Part shown: in pieces, positions 18,553-28,417 of the stretch | Layout: each line of letters opens with the position of its first letter | Position numbering within the stretch: position 1 is the stretch's first letter | NCBI GenBank assembly: GCA_963697525.1 | Contig: OY969087.1 | Coordinates: forward strand, 7,440,001-7,504,000 | Length of the DNA stretch: 64,000 bases | From: Bradymonas sp963697525 | GTDB lineage: Bacteria > Myxococcota_A > Bradymonadia > Bradymonadales > Bradymonadaceae | Reading direction: 5' to 3' | The notes under the pieces: model-generated | The model's database searches: none | What the model was told of the DNA's origin: nothing | What the model saw: only the letters and a program-made list of their open reading frames with translations | Translations under genes and position numbers: made by a program

Positions 18553-18895
18553 CTTAGCCTCCGCGGTAGGTCAAATTATTGAGGGGGAGCGTCCAACTCC
18601 GCCGCGAGGCGGATATAAGCACGTGTGCGCAGAGGTCAAATTTCGGGGTCGGCCGAGTCAGCGAGGCGCCCGCCGTAGCCGTGACCGTCTGATGTCCCAC
18701 ACATTTTTGCGGAACGCCCAGCGGAGCGGCTGCTTGCTGCCGCTCCGCATCACATGTGTAGAAATGTGATCGATGGTTAGCCGTGGCGGCCATAGCGCCC
18801 GCCTGGTCCGTGCGGCGTTGCGTCCCCAGCGCATCCCTACTACCGTGCGCACGAGCTGACCCAACAACCAACCGAGCCAACCAAGGAGGAACCCC
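18553..18895. other. Divergent intergenic region with two successive hairpins
   Basis: This 343-bp gap separates the minus-strand PfpI gene from the plus-strand aldo/keto reductase gene. It contains a perfect 10-bp hairpin (18721-18748) followed at once by a second one, ATCACAT...ATGTGAT, at about 18749-18770. AAGGAGGAACCCC just before 18896 is the ribosome site of the reductase. I see no coding frame with homology-like features. Confidence 0.5.
18721..18748. terminator. GC-rich hairpin, possible terminator or leader structure
   Basis: GCGGAGCGGC pairs perfectly with GCCGCTCCGC across an 8-nt loop. No T tract follows on either strand, so classical intrinsic termination is unproven. Confidence 0.3.
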
Positions 18896-19921
18896 ATGGA
18901 CTACCGAAATCTCGGCCACAGCGGCCTGAAAGTCTCTCCCCTTTGCCTGGGCGGCATGACCTTCGGCGAGGCCGACGAGTCGTCGATGATGCACGGGATG
19001 AGCAGCACCGAGGCGGAGGCCCACGAGATCATCGACCGCGCGGTCGACAGCGGCATCAACTTCATCGACACGGCCGACGTCTACGGCCAGGACGGGCTGA
19101 GCGAGCGGGTGCTGGGCAAGTGGTTCCAAAAGACCGGCCGGCGCGACGAGGTCGTGTTGGCCACCAAGTTTCGCTTTCGCATGAGCGAGGGCCCCAACGG
19201 CACCGGCGCGTCGCGCCGGCGCATCATGCAGACCTGCGAGGCGTCCCTGAAGCGGCTGCAGACCGACTACATCGACCTGTACCAGATCCACATGCAGGAC
19301 ATGGACACGCCCGAGGAGGAGACGCTGCGCGCGCTCGACGACCTCGTGCGCTCGGGCAAGGTGCGCTACATCGGCTGCAGCAACTACGCGGCCTACCGGC
19401 TGGTCAACAGCCTGTGGACCAGCCGCGAGCAGCGCCTGGAGCGCTTCGTCAGCCTGCAGGCGCAGTACAGCCTCGTCGAGCGCAACCTCGAGCGCGAGCA
19501 CGTGCCGCTGTGCCGGGAGTTCGGGCTGGGGATCTTGCCGTGGTCGCCGCTGGCCGGCGGCTTTTTGACCGGCAAGTACCGCCGCGATGAAGAGCCGCCC
19601 GAGGAGAGCCGGCTGGCCCAGATGCGCGAGCGGTGGGATTCGATGGCCACCGAGCGCAACTGGAACGTGGTCACCACGCTGCGCGAAATCGCCGAGGAGG
19701 TCGACGCCACCCCGGCGCAGGTCGCCCTCAACTGGCTTATGCACCGCCCGCAGGTCACCTCGGTGATCTTCGGGGCGCGCAAGATGTACCAGCTCGAAGA
19801 CAACCTCGCCGCCGCCGAGTTGGAGCTTCCCGCCCAGGCTCACCAGCGGCTGACCAAGGTCAGCGACCTGGACTTTGGCTATCCCTACAACTTCCTGGCC
19901 CGTGTGCAGGGCCGTTGGTAG
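18896..19921 (+). CDS. Aldo/keto reductase
   Basis: This 341-aa NADPH-dependent aldo/keto reductase has the complete catalytic tetrad: Asp58 and Tyr63 in FIDTADVYG, Lys91 in LATKFRF and His132 in LYQIHMQ. The N-terminus RNLGHSGLKVSPLCLGGMTFGEA and the cofactor-binding end VTSVIFGARKMYQLEDNL are typical of the YghZ/AKR group. A strong AGGAGG site lies 6 nt before the ATG. The physiological substrate cannot be deduced. Confidence 0.94.
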   Translation: MDYRNLGHSGLKVSPLCLGGMTFGEADESSMMHGMSSTEAEAHEIIDRAVDSGINFIDTADVYGQDGLSERVLGKWFQKTGRRDEVVLATKFRFRMSEGPNGTGASRRRIMQTCEASLKRLQTDYIDLYQIHMQDMDTPEEETLRALDDLVRSGKVRYIGCSNYAAYRLVNSLWTSREQRLERFVSLQAQYSLVERNLEREHVPLCREFGLGILPWSPLAGGFLTGKYRRDEEPPEESRLAQMRERWDSMATERNWNVVTTLREIAEEVDATPAQVALNWLMHRPQVTSVIFGARKMYQLEDNLAAAELELPAQAHQRLTKVSDLDFGYPYNFLARVQGRW

Positions 19922-20016
19922 GGCGCATTGCCGGGGGGGAGCCGGCGGCGGTAGCCCAAACTGTACCTGTTGCAGTATGATTGGATGTCTGCTGACCGAG
20001 ATGCAATGGAGACACC

Positions 20017-23000
20017 ATGCTTCGCCGCTGCGCACCCCTCGTCGGATTGCTCATCGCGTGCCTGCTCGTGCTCACCGCCTCGACGGGGTTTGCCGCCGAC
20101 TGGGACCACTTTCCCGAGCTCGAACCCCACCAGCACGTGGCCATCAAGCGGCGCTTCGACGGCCCGCTGTACCGCGACCTGAAGAATTGCTACCGGCGCT
20201 TCGACTCGCGGGTGGGCGCCGACTATTACGGCGCGATGGTCGACGTGACCGCCGAAAACGGCAGCCACTCGCGCAAATACTCCGACGCCGGCCCCTATGC
20301 CGCCGCGCTGTACAAGGCCTGGAAGCAGGCCGGCAAGCTCCACGGCGACGACGACATCGTCATCGTGCTGGGGCTTCGAAACCGCTCCATCGCCATCCAC
20401 CCGGGGCCGAAGTGGCAGAAGCTGGGCTTCGAGGGCAAGGTCATCGATGACACCATCGACGCCTCGCACTTCTACAAGCTTCGCCGCCGGCGAAATTACG
20501 TCGACGCGATGTGTACGCTGGCCAACGCCGTCGACCTGCGCCTGGCCAGCCTGCAGCAGCAGATGAAAGAGCGCGTCGCCCGCCTGGCCAAGCGGCTGCC
20601 CGCGCTCGACCAGAAGCTGACCGCCCTGACCAACCGGGTCGACGATCGCTTCGACGGCGACCATCCCTACGGCGACAAATTGCTGGCCCGGCTGGCCGCG
20701 GCGCGCACCAAGCTCGACGAGGCCAAGGCCCATATGAAGGACAAGCCGCGCCACGCGGTGCACCTGGCCGACCAGGTCGAGGCCGTCCTGCAGCCGGTGC
20801 GCTCCGATCTGGAGACCTTCAACGCGGATATGGCGCGGCTGGACACCCTCGAGAAGGACCTGACCACCCTCGAGGCCAAGATCAAAAAGCGCCCCGACGT
20901 CGGCTGGAAAGATCCCCAGGCGGCGCTGGTCAAGCTGGCGGAGTGCAAGGCGCTGGCCAAGAAGATCCGCCAGGACTACGACGGCAAGCCCTGGCAGGTG
21001 CGCGACTGCCAGCGCAAGGCCGAGATCGACCTGGGCCGCGCCGACGTGCGCTACGCCTACCTGCACACGATCCTGCCGACGTTGGCCACCGTGCTGGTGA
21101 TCGCGCTGCTCATCGCGTTCGTGCTCGCCCGCATCTTTCGGCGCCGGCGCGCCCTGCGCGCGCTGCAACCGGAGTTGGCCGAGTGGCGCCGGCGCATCGA
21201 CCATGCATCCAAGCGCCTCGACGCGATCGTCAAGCAATGCCCGGCCTACTTCGCCCCGGGTCGCCGTCCGTGGCGCGGCGAGAGCGCCGAGGTCGACCAG
21301 AAGGTGGCCCAGGCGGTCGAGCGCATGTCGCGGCTGTTGGCGCTGGCGCGTGGTCGGTTGTCCGAGGCCGAGGCGTTGCGCCAAAAGTCGCACCCCCTCG
21401 ATCCCAAACGCCTCGAGAAGGCGCTGCTCGCGCTGCGCGAGGCCGTGCCCGACACAGCCCATCTGGGCCCGGCGAGCGAGCTGCTGGGGGATCTGGACGA
21501 CGCCTATCTGGCGGCGCGCGAGCACCTCGACGAGGTCAGCGACATCCACCGGCGCCTGGCCGAGCAGGCATCCACGGCCAACGAGGCGGCCACCCGCGCC
21601 ACGCGCGGCGCCGAGCAGCGCCGCCAGCTCGGCCTGCCCGCCGAGCACCTCACCGCGCCGCTGCAGGCGGCGATGGACGCCTGGAATCAGGCCCAGCGCC
21701 TCTCGGCGAGCGACCCCAAGCGGGCCGCGGCCATCCTCGAGCGCGCCGGCGCCCAGCTCGACGACATCGCCACGCGCGCCGCCACCGGCAACGAGGCCGT
21801 GCGCCGCGTGCAGGGGCCGCTGGCCGAGCTCGGCGAAGAGTTGAACCAGACGACGCGCAAGCTGCGCTTTGCGCGCCTGGACACCGACAAGCTGAGCTTC
21901 GACCCCGAACGCGAATTGGACGCCGCCAAGCGCCAGGCCGTACACGTCGTCGAGCTGGTCGCCGACGCCGACGAAGACGCCGCCGGCGCCGAAGTCGACG
22001 CCTTGCAGACCGCGCTCGACCGGCTGGCGGCGCGCCTCGAGGTGGTCGCCCTGGCCCGCGACGGCGTCCCCCAGCGCCTCGAGCAACTGACCGCGCGCAG
22101 CAAAGCCCTCAAGGAGCGGCTCATCGAGATGCGCTACAACCTGCGCTCGTTGACCTCGGACGGCGACGCCGATGCCTTCGCCCTGGAGGCCACCCGCCTG
22201 GGCCAGTACCACGCGCGCCTCAACCGCCTGTCCAAGCTCGTCGCCAACGCCAAAAAAGACCACGCCGCCGGGCGCTACCTGCTGGCCAATGAGCGCGTCG
22301 ACGCCCTCGAGCGCCTCTTCGCCGACGCCGAGTCCCTGCTCGGCGATCTGCAAGGCATCGAGCAGACGGTCGACGAGGCCCGCGGCCAGTGCCGCCACAT
22401 CGTGCACAGCTGCGAGCCCATCCTTCGCGAGCTGCAGGCGCGGGCCAAGAAGGCGGGCATCGACCCCGCGCTTCGCAAGCTCGTCGCCGAGCAGGCGGTG
22501 AGCTTTCAGATGCTGCGCGACCAGGTCGGCGCCGATCAGGCCAGTTGGTTGGACGCGCGCGACGAGCTGACCTCGCTGCAACAGGTGGTCGCGTTCGTCG
22601 ACGAGGAGGTCGGCGCCGACCTCGACGCCTACGACCAAGCCCGTGAGCTCGCCGCCGAGCTCGGCGCCGAGCTCGGCGCGCTGGCGGCGACCACAGCCGA
22701 GGCGCGCGACATCATCGGACGCGCGCGCCAGATGCTCACCGACTGGAACGCCCAGCTCGACGAGGGCACCGGCGGCGGGCGCGCCCTGCTGCGCACCGGG
22801 CGCGCGGTCGAAAAGACCTGCGCCCGCGCCGCCGACGCCGCCACCGGCCACACGCCGCTCGCCATCGTCGTCGCCTCCCAACTCGCCTACGCTCACCAGC
22901 GCTACGCCGAGATCCACGACGTCGACTACGGCTACGGCATCCACGCCGACTGCAGCCACGTCGACGACGAGTTCGACGCCGCCGACGCCGCCCTCCAAGC

Positions 23001-23238
23001 CGGCGACCACGCCCGCGCCCTGGCGCTGTCGGAGAGCGTCCTCGAGCAGCTCGACCTCGAAGACGCCCGCGCCGACGCCGAGGCCGAGCGCGCCTACCGC
23101 AAGGTGCGCGTCCAGGTCATGACCCACCAGGTCGCGCGCCCCGACTTCGCCGGCGCCGTCGACCTGGGAAGTCCGTCCTCCTGGGCGGAGTCCGTGGCGA
23201 CCTTAGATCAACACAGCAAAGCAGCCACAACACATTGA
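20017..23238 (+). CDS. Large exported TPM-like/coiled-coil membrane protein, paralogue 1 (1073 aa)
   Basis: A signal peptide (cleavage near TGFAAD) is followed by a roughly 150-residue domain. Its strands (VGADYYGAMVDVT, DDDIVIVLGLRNRSIAIHPG) resemble the TPM/YgcG family. A helical periplasmic stretch and one membrane span at about 350-372 (ILPTLATVLVIALLIAFVLARIF) come next. About 700 residues of Ala/Arg/Glu-rich coiled coil follow, presumably cytoplasmic. TPM proteins are implicated in membrane-protein quality control and photosystem repair, but the long coiled coil is unusual. I recognise no enzyme motif. The ATG at 20017 starts the signal peptide. A close paralogue lies 103 bp downstream, and the two probably arose by tandem duplication. 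Confidence 0.85.
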   Translation: MLRRCAPLVGLLIACLLVLTASTGFAADWDHFPELEPHQHVAIKRRFDGPLYRDLKNCYRRFDSRVGADYYGAMVDVTAENGSHSRKYSDAGPYAAALYKAWKQAGKLHGDDDIVIVLGLRNRSIAIHPGPKWQKLGFEGKVIDDTIDASHFYKLRRRRNYVDAMCTLANAVDLRLASLQQQMKERVARLAKRLPALDQKLTALTNRVDDRFDGDHPYGDKLLARLAAARTKLDEAKAHMKDKPRHAVHLADQVEAVLQPVRSDLETFNADMARLDTLEKDLTTLEAKIKKRPDVGWKDPQAALVKLAECKALAKKIRQDYDGKPWQVRDCQRKAEIDLGRADVRYAYLHTILPTLATVLVIALLIAFVLARIFRRRRALRALQPELAEWRRRIDHASKRLDAIVKQCPAYFAPGRRPWRGESAEVDQKVAQAVERMSRLLALARGRLSEAEALRQKSHPLDPKRLEKALLALREAVPDTAHLGPASELLGDLDDAYLAAREHLDEVSDIHRRLAEQASTANEAATRATRGAEQRRQLGLPAEHLTAPLQAAMDAWNQAQRLSASDPKRAAAILERAGAQLDDIATRAATGNEAVRRVQGPLAELGEELNQTTRKLRFARLDTDKLSFDPERELDAAKRQAVHVVELVADADEDAAGAEVDALQTALDRLAARLEVVALARDGVPQRLEQLTARSKALKERLIEMRYNLRSLTSDGDADAFALEATRLGQYHARLNRLSKLVANAKKDHAAGRYLLANERVDALERLFADAESLLGDLQGIEQTVDEARGQCRHIVHSCEPILRELQARAKKAGIDPALRKLVAEQAVSFQMLRDQVGADQASWLDARDELTSLQQVVAFVDEEVGADLDAYDQARELAAELGAELGALAATTAEARDIIGRARQMLTDWNAQLDEGTGGGRALLRTGRAVEKTCARAADAATGHTPLAIVVASQLAYAHQRYAEIHDVDYGYGIHADCSHVDDEFDAADAALQAGDHARALALSESVLEQLDLEDARADAEAERAYRKVRVQVMTHQVARPDFAGAVDLGSPSSWAESVATLDQHSKAATTH

Positions 23239-23341
23239 AAACAAACATTTATTCTCAACACGCGAGGTAGCATCGATCGCCTCCTTTGCTCTATGATGGT
23301 GTGTCGCCCGACCCGTTGTAGATGCACTGGAGTTAAGTACG

Positions 23342-26111
23342 ATGATTCGCCGCCCGGCCCCCCTCGCCGCATTCCTCGCCCTGTTGATGCTGTTGCTCGT
23401 CTCGCCGTCGGCCTTCGCCGCCGACTGGGACACCTTTCCCGACCTGGCGCCTCACGAACACGTGGCCATCAAGCGGCGCTTCGACGGGCCGCGCTACGAC
23501 GAGCTGCGAAGCTGCTATCGCAACTTCGAGTCGCGCGTGGGCGCCCACTATTTCGGCGCGATGGTCGACGTGACCTCCCCGACGGGTAGTCACTCGCGCC
23601 GAGACTCCGACGCCGAGCCCTACGCCGCCGCGCTGTACAAGACGTGGGGCGACGCCCATCGGCTGGATCCCGACGACGACATCCTGGTGGTGTTCGGGCT
23701 GAAAAACCGGGCCGTGGCGATCTATCCGGGCGCCAAATGGCGCAAGCTCGGCTTCGAGGGCGACATCATCGACCAGACCATCGCCAGCTCGCTCTTCGAG
23801 CGGTATCGCAGCCGCGCGCACTATGTCGACGCGATGTGCTCGCTGGTCTCCGACGTCGATCTGCGCCTCGCGGAGCTTCGCCGCGAGATGAAGGCTCGGG
23901 TCGCCGGGCTCAAACAGCGCCTGCCCGAGCTGGACAAGAGGCTCGGGGCGCTCTCCAAGCGGGTCGATCAGGGCTTCGAGGGAAAGCCCCCCTTCGGCGA
24001 GGACTTGCTGTCGCGCCTGGCGGCCGCGCGCATCCGCCTCGACGACGCCAAGGCCCACGTCAAAACCAAGCCCAAGCTGGCCGTCCGATTGGCCGACAAG
24101 GTCGAGGCCGTCCTCCAACCGGTGCGCACTCAGCTCGAGCACTTCAACCAGACGATGGCGCGGCTGGACACGGTCGACAAGGACATCGCCACGCTCGAAT
24201 CCACCATCGCCCGGCGCCCCGACCGGGATTGGAACGGCCCGACCCAGGCGCTGGCGATGCTCGCCACGTGCAAGCAGATGTCGGCCAAGATTCGCAAGAC
24301 GTTCGAGGGCGACCCGGCGGCGGTACGCCAATGCGAGCAGAAAGCGCGCGTGCACCTTGCCCGCGCCGACGTCCACTACTTCTATTTGCGCACGGTGCTG
24401 CCGCTGGTGCTGCTCGCCCTTTTGGCGCTGTTGGCGGCCGTGTTCGTCGTGTCGAGGCGCCTGCGCCGGCGGCGAGCCCGTCGACAACTGGACGCCGATC
24501 TCGCGCGGTGGCGCCGCTGCATCGCCGACGCCGCCGAGCGGCTGGACATGATGGTGCGCGAGTTTGCGACCTACTTCGACCCCGACCGCGAGTGTTGGCA
24601 GGGGGAGAGCGCCGAGGTCGAGACCCACGCGGCGAAGACCGCGGGCTACGCCTCGAAGCTGTTGGACGAGGCGCGTGAACTCCTCGACCAGGCGCAGGCG
24701 CTGCGCGACGCCGCCGGCCGGCTGGACGCCGCGCGCCTGGAAAAGGCGCTGCGCCTGTTGCGCGACACCCCGGTGAACACCGGCGGGCAGGCGAGCGAGT
24801 TGCTCGACGAACTCGCCGCCGCCATCGAAGCCGGCCAGGGAGTCCCTGGCGCGCGTCGACGAGGCACGCCAGCGCCTGGTCGAGCAGGCCGGGCCCGCCA
24901 ACGAGGCCGCCGCCCGCGCGATCGACGGCTTCGAGCGCCGGCGCGAGTTGGGCCTATCGGCCGCCCACCTCGCCGAACCGCTGGACACCGGGCTGGACGT
25001 GTGGAATCAGGCCCGCCGGCTGGCCTCGACCGATCCGGTGCGCGCCAGCGTCGTCTACGAGGTCGCCGCCGGCCTGCTCGCGGAGGTCGCCGAGCGCGCC
25101 CAGTTGGGCAACACCGTCGTCGAGCACGTCCAGGGCCCGCTCGCCCAGCGCGGCGACGCGCTCACCCAGCGGCTGCGCCAATTTCAATTCGCGCGCGTCG
25201 ATCTCGATCGGCTGAGCTTCGACCCCAAGGAGGAGCTCGACCTGGCCAAGAGCCGCGCCGTGCGCGTCGTCGAGCTGGTCGACCAGGCGCGCGAGGTGGT
25301 GGCGAAGGACGCCCTGGACGCCCTGAAAGCCGACGTCGACGCGCTGGCCACGCGCATGGACGTGGTCGCCGAGGCGCGCGAGGGCGTGCCCCAGCGCATC
25401 GACAAGCTCACCGAGCGCAGCAAGGCGCTCAAGGGCGAGTTGCTCCAGCGGCGCTACGCGCTTCGATTGCTCACGCCGGCCAACAACGGCGAGGCCTTCC
25501 AGCACGAGTCCAACTTGCTGGGCAAATACCACGCGCGCATCAACCACCTGACCAAGCTCCTCGCCCGGCCCCAGGAGCACTTCGACCAGGGTCGCTACTA
25601 CCTGGCCAGCAAGGCCGTGGGCGCCATCGAAGCCCTGTTCGACGCCGCCCGAGCGCTGGTCGACGAGCTCGCCGACATCGAGCAGAAGGTCGAGCATGCC
25701 CGCGCCCAATGCCGCGAGCTCATCGACGTATGCCAGCCGCAGCTGCGCGAGCTGCAGGCGCTGATGAAACAGGGCGGCGTCGACCCGGCGATGAATCCGC
25801 TGGTGGCCGAGCAAGCGGTGTCCTTCCAGATGCTTCGCGACGGCGTCGGCGCCGAGCAGGTCAACTGGCTGCGGGCGCGCGACGAGCTGCAGGTGCTGCT
25901 CGATCTGGTGGCGTTTCTGCGCGCCGAGGCCGACGCCGACCTCAACTCGCCAGGCGGCCTCTCCGAGGCCACGCGCGCCTATCGCGAGGCCCGCGTCGAG
26001 GCGATGGCGAGCCAGATGGGCAGCCCTCACTTCGTCACGTCGACGACGCTGGGCATCTCCTCGTCGTGGGCCGATTCGGTGGCGACGCTCGACGAGGCCG
26101 CCCAGATATAA
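23342..26111 (+). pseudogene. TPM-like/coiled-coil membrane protein, paralogue 2, interrupted by one 1-nt indel
   Basis: This has the same architecture and the same conserved blocks as paralogue 1: signal peptide ending AFAAD, HVAIKRRFDGP, GAMVDVT, DDDILVVFGLKNRAVAIYPG, a membrane span near residue 355 and a coiled coil. The frame shifts at 24838-24840, where GGG replaces GG. Removing one G restores ESLARVDEARQRLVEQAG and an uninterrupted 922-aa protein ending at 26111, the C-terminal part (24948-26111) still matching paralogue 1 closely. Conservation on both sides of the break argues for a recent mutation or a sequencing error rather than decay. As written, translation would continue out of frame to 26176. 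Confidence 0.82.
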
Positions 26112-26316
26112 GGTGTTCGGCCATGGCTAGCTGCCGATCTGTGCGTCCCGCGGGACAAACGGCGCGGGGGCGCTAACTGCGAAAAAGATCTGAGGCCCAA
26201 TCACTGAGCGAATCGGGTGGGAACCCAGGGGCACGGGGAATGTGCTGGAACCGCGTTTCGGCGGCTGGTATGCTGACTTCCAATCCCCGAAAAATTTTAC
26301 CTGGGAAGCTCGAAAT

Positions 26317-26862
26317 ATGCGTCGAATAAGTCAGCTGGTCGTGGTCGCCCTGGTCATGATCGTATGCGCGACGGCGTCTGCCGAAGGTGCGGACGACACC
26401 GGCGGACGGGTGAGCATCGCGATGGGCTATCCCGCGCTGCTCGGATTTGGAGGGGGCTACAAATTTGACAACGGCACCGAGGTGCTCCTCCACGGCAGCA
26501 TGCTGGCGGCGATGGGGTTCGTCACCAGCGGCGAACTCACCGTCTCGCAGGATCTGCTCGGCGGCCACCGCGGCTCGCTTTATGCGGGCGCGTCCGGCGC
26601 GGTCATGTACTTGTATCTTCCGGCCATCGACTGCTACGGCCCGGAGCCGTGCTACGACCAAATCGAGACCTATTTGTTGACCGGGGTGCGCGCCGGCGGT
26701 CGGCTGCGCGTCGCCGACGACTACCTTTTTGGCGGAGGCACCCTGCTCGCCCTGGAAGCCGGCCCGCAACTGGGCGTCTGTCTCGGCGACTGCGCCGGCG
26801 GCCTGCGCTTGGGGTTGGCCGTCGAACTTCGGGTGGTCTTCCCCTTCGGGTCATCGCGCTGA
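26317..26862 (+). CDS. Exported, possibly beta-barrel protein of unknown function
   Basis: This 181-aa protein has a signal peptide (MRRISQLVVVALVMIVCATASA). The mature part consists of alternating hydrophobic strands rich in Gly and aromatic residues (GFGGGYKFDNGTEVLLHGSM, GSLYAGASGAVMYLYLP), as in small outer-membrane barrels. Two closely spaced Cys pairs occur (CYGPEPC, CLGDC). No family is recognised. ATG 26317 is chosen because the signal peptide begins there, with GGGAAG upstream. It converges with the arrestin-like gene. Confidence 0.72.
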   Translation: MRRISQLVVVALVMIVCATASAEGADDTGGRVSIAMGYPALLGFGGGYKFDNGTEVLLHGSMLAAMGFVTSGELTVSQDLLGGHRGSLYAGASGAVMYLYLPAIDCYGPEPCYDQIETYLLTGVRAGGRLRVADDYLFGGGTLLALEAGPQLGVCLGDCAGGLRLGLAVELRVVFPFGSSR

Positions 26863-26988
26863 TGGAGCCGCGGGGCACGTGGCCGCCGGCTCCGCCTCGC
26901 GGGGTCCAGCGCGGCGTGCGAAATAGGCGCTGAGCAAGAGCCATCCCAACACCACGTTGGCGGCTCCGGCAAAGGGCGGGCGCCCTCC

Positions 26989-28074
26989 TCAGGAGGCTTC
27001 GGCTCGGACGCTGGTGGCCGCCACGGGCTCGGGCTCGGGGGCGGCGCGCCGGCCGGGTTCGACCAGCAAGGGCATCTCGATGATCCAGTCCGGGCAGGCA
27101 TGAAGGTCCAGGTGGACCCGCAGGCCCCAGGCCACGCTCTTGTCGGGGAGGTACAGGCTGGGGGTGGCGTCCTCGGGCACGGTGATCTTGGTCGCCAGAT
27201 GCACCGACTCGTGGCGGTGGATGACGTGGTCGACGGTGCCCTCGACGGTGGTGGTCTGCGAGAAGAGCTGCTTGTCGTAGCCCATCCCGTCGCTGGCGTT
27301 GGTCGGCGCCCACACGTGCTCGGCGGCGTGCAGCTCGATGGTGGCGGCGTTGAGCCGCAGATTCTTGCGCGGCGAGCAGGTCACCACCACGTCGAAGGTC
27401 TCGCCGGGGCGCAACGACTCCGATGCCAGCTCCACGTGCACCTGACCGACGACGGTCTCGGCCATGCGCGAGCGGATGGAAGCGTAGAGCATCCATCCCC
27501 CCAACAGCACGATCGCCAGGGTGAATAACGCGCAATACGGCGAGCCGCCCGACACCAGGATCGCGACGGTGCCGCCGCCGCCGAGCACGGCGAAGAGCAA
27601 GCCGCCCCACAGGTTGCTCTCCGGGGCCTTGTCTTTGGCGAAGGTCTGCCGGTCGCGCTCGTCGAGGGAGCCGGGCACGTACTCCCCGTCGAAGGGCGCG
27701 GGCACCACCTGGAAGGTGCGCTCCATGCGCAACTCGTCGCCGTCGGCCCAGTGGACGACCACCGCCAAAAACCAGGTCACCCCCAGCGCGTCGCCCTTGT
27801 AGCTGCACGGGCCGGCGGGGATGTCCAGCGAAAACGGATAGCTATAGTGGCCGCCGGCCTCCCAGCGCCCCGCCTGCAGCGACGAGTCGGTATGCCCGTC
27901 TTCGATGGCATCGCCCTGCCCGTTGGTATGCCAGAAGGCGTCGAAGTCGATGCCCGCAAATTCGAGGTCCTGATGCGCCTGGACTTCCAAGGTGCCGGAG
28001 ATGGGTTGGCCGACACCAAAACGCCCGTGCGGGGCGTCCCAGCGAACGGACATCGTAAACAAGTGTGAGTGCAT
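26989..28074 (-). CDS. Arrestin-fold-like membrane protein of unknown function
   Basis: The N-terminal half reads like an arrestin or Spo0M-like beta-sandwich (FGVGQPISGTLEVQAHQDLEFAGIDFDAFWHT, YSYPFSLDIPAGPCSYKGDALGVTWFLAVVV). Two hydrophobic helices follow (GGLLFAVLGGGGTVAILV and LFTLAIVLLGGWMLYA). A second sandwich (LRPGETFDVVVTCSPRKNLRLNAATIELHAAE) completes the protein. A two-lobed arrestin fold split by a membrane hairpin is unusual. The start is uncertain: 28074 and 28053 are both possible, and neither has a clear ribosome site. After the TGA the same frame stays open for about 45 codons with a membrane-helix-like stretch (VVLGWLLLSAYFARRAG). Confidence 0.65.
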   Translation of the reverse strand: MHSHLFTMSVRWDAPHGRFGVGQPISGTLEVQAHQDLEFAGIDFDAFWHTNGQGDAIEDGHTDSSLQAGRWEAGGHYSYPFSLDIPAGPCSYKGDALGVTWFLAVVVHWADGDELRMERTFQVVPAPFDGEYVPGSLDERDRQTFAKDKAPESNLWGGLLFAVLGGGGTVAILVSGGSPYCALFTLAIVLLGGWMLYASIRSRMAETVVGQVHVELASESLRPGETFDVVVTCSPRKNLRLNAATIELHAAEHVWAPTNASDGMGYDKQLFSQTTTVEGTVDHVIHRHESVHLATKITVPEDATPSLYLPDKSVAWGLRVHLDLHACPDWIIEMPLLVEPGRRAAPEPEPVAATSVRAEAS

Positions 28075-28417
28075 GACGTCAGTCGAGTGCAGGAGTCGAG
28101 CGAGCACCCTAGCAGGGAGCCTGTCGCGGTACCAGTCGCGCCCAGACGACCTCGACTCACCAGGCAGGAGACACTACCAAAGAGATCGCCAAGCAGTGTA
28201 AGCACAGCCTGCGGGTTTTGCAAAAAAGCCCGCCCGCGCTCGGTCGACACAAACCATCGTGTGGAACCAGGCTGGGGTACGTCCGGCAATTATTTCGCGT
28301 CGAATGTTGACACCCGTCCGCCGCAGAGCGAGTCTGCCCCTCAGTCTCGTGACAATTTATTTTTCTGGCGGATCCTTCCGCGCCTTTTCTGTGTCTGCAT
28401 GACCTGGGGACAAGCGT
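28075..28417. other. Divergent intergenic region
   Basis: This gap of about 340 bp lies between the arrestin-like gene (minus) and the first lipoprotein gene (plus). It is more AT-rich towards the plus-strand gene (TGACAATTTATTTTTC near 28350), where its promoter probably lies. No repeat or coding frame with protein-like composition was seen. Confidence 0.4.

Noticed and set aside
19885..23127. A 1080-aa open frame on the minus strand
   Set aside because: It is antisense to the TPM/coiled-coil gene, Val/Gly/Leu-rich without motifs, and arises from the high-GC codon usage of the real gene.
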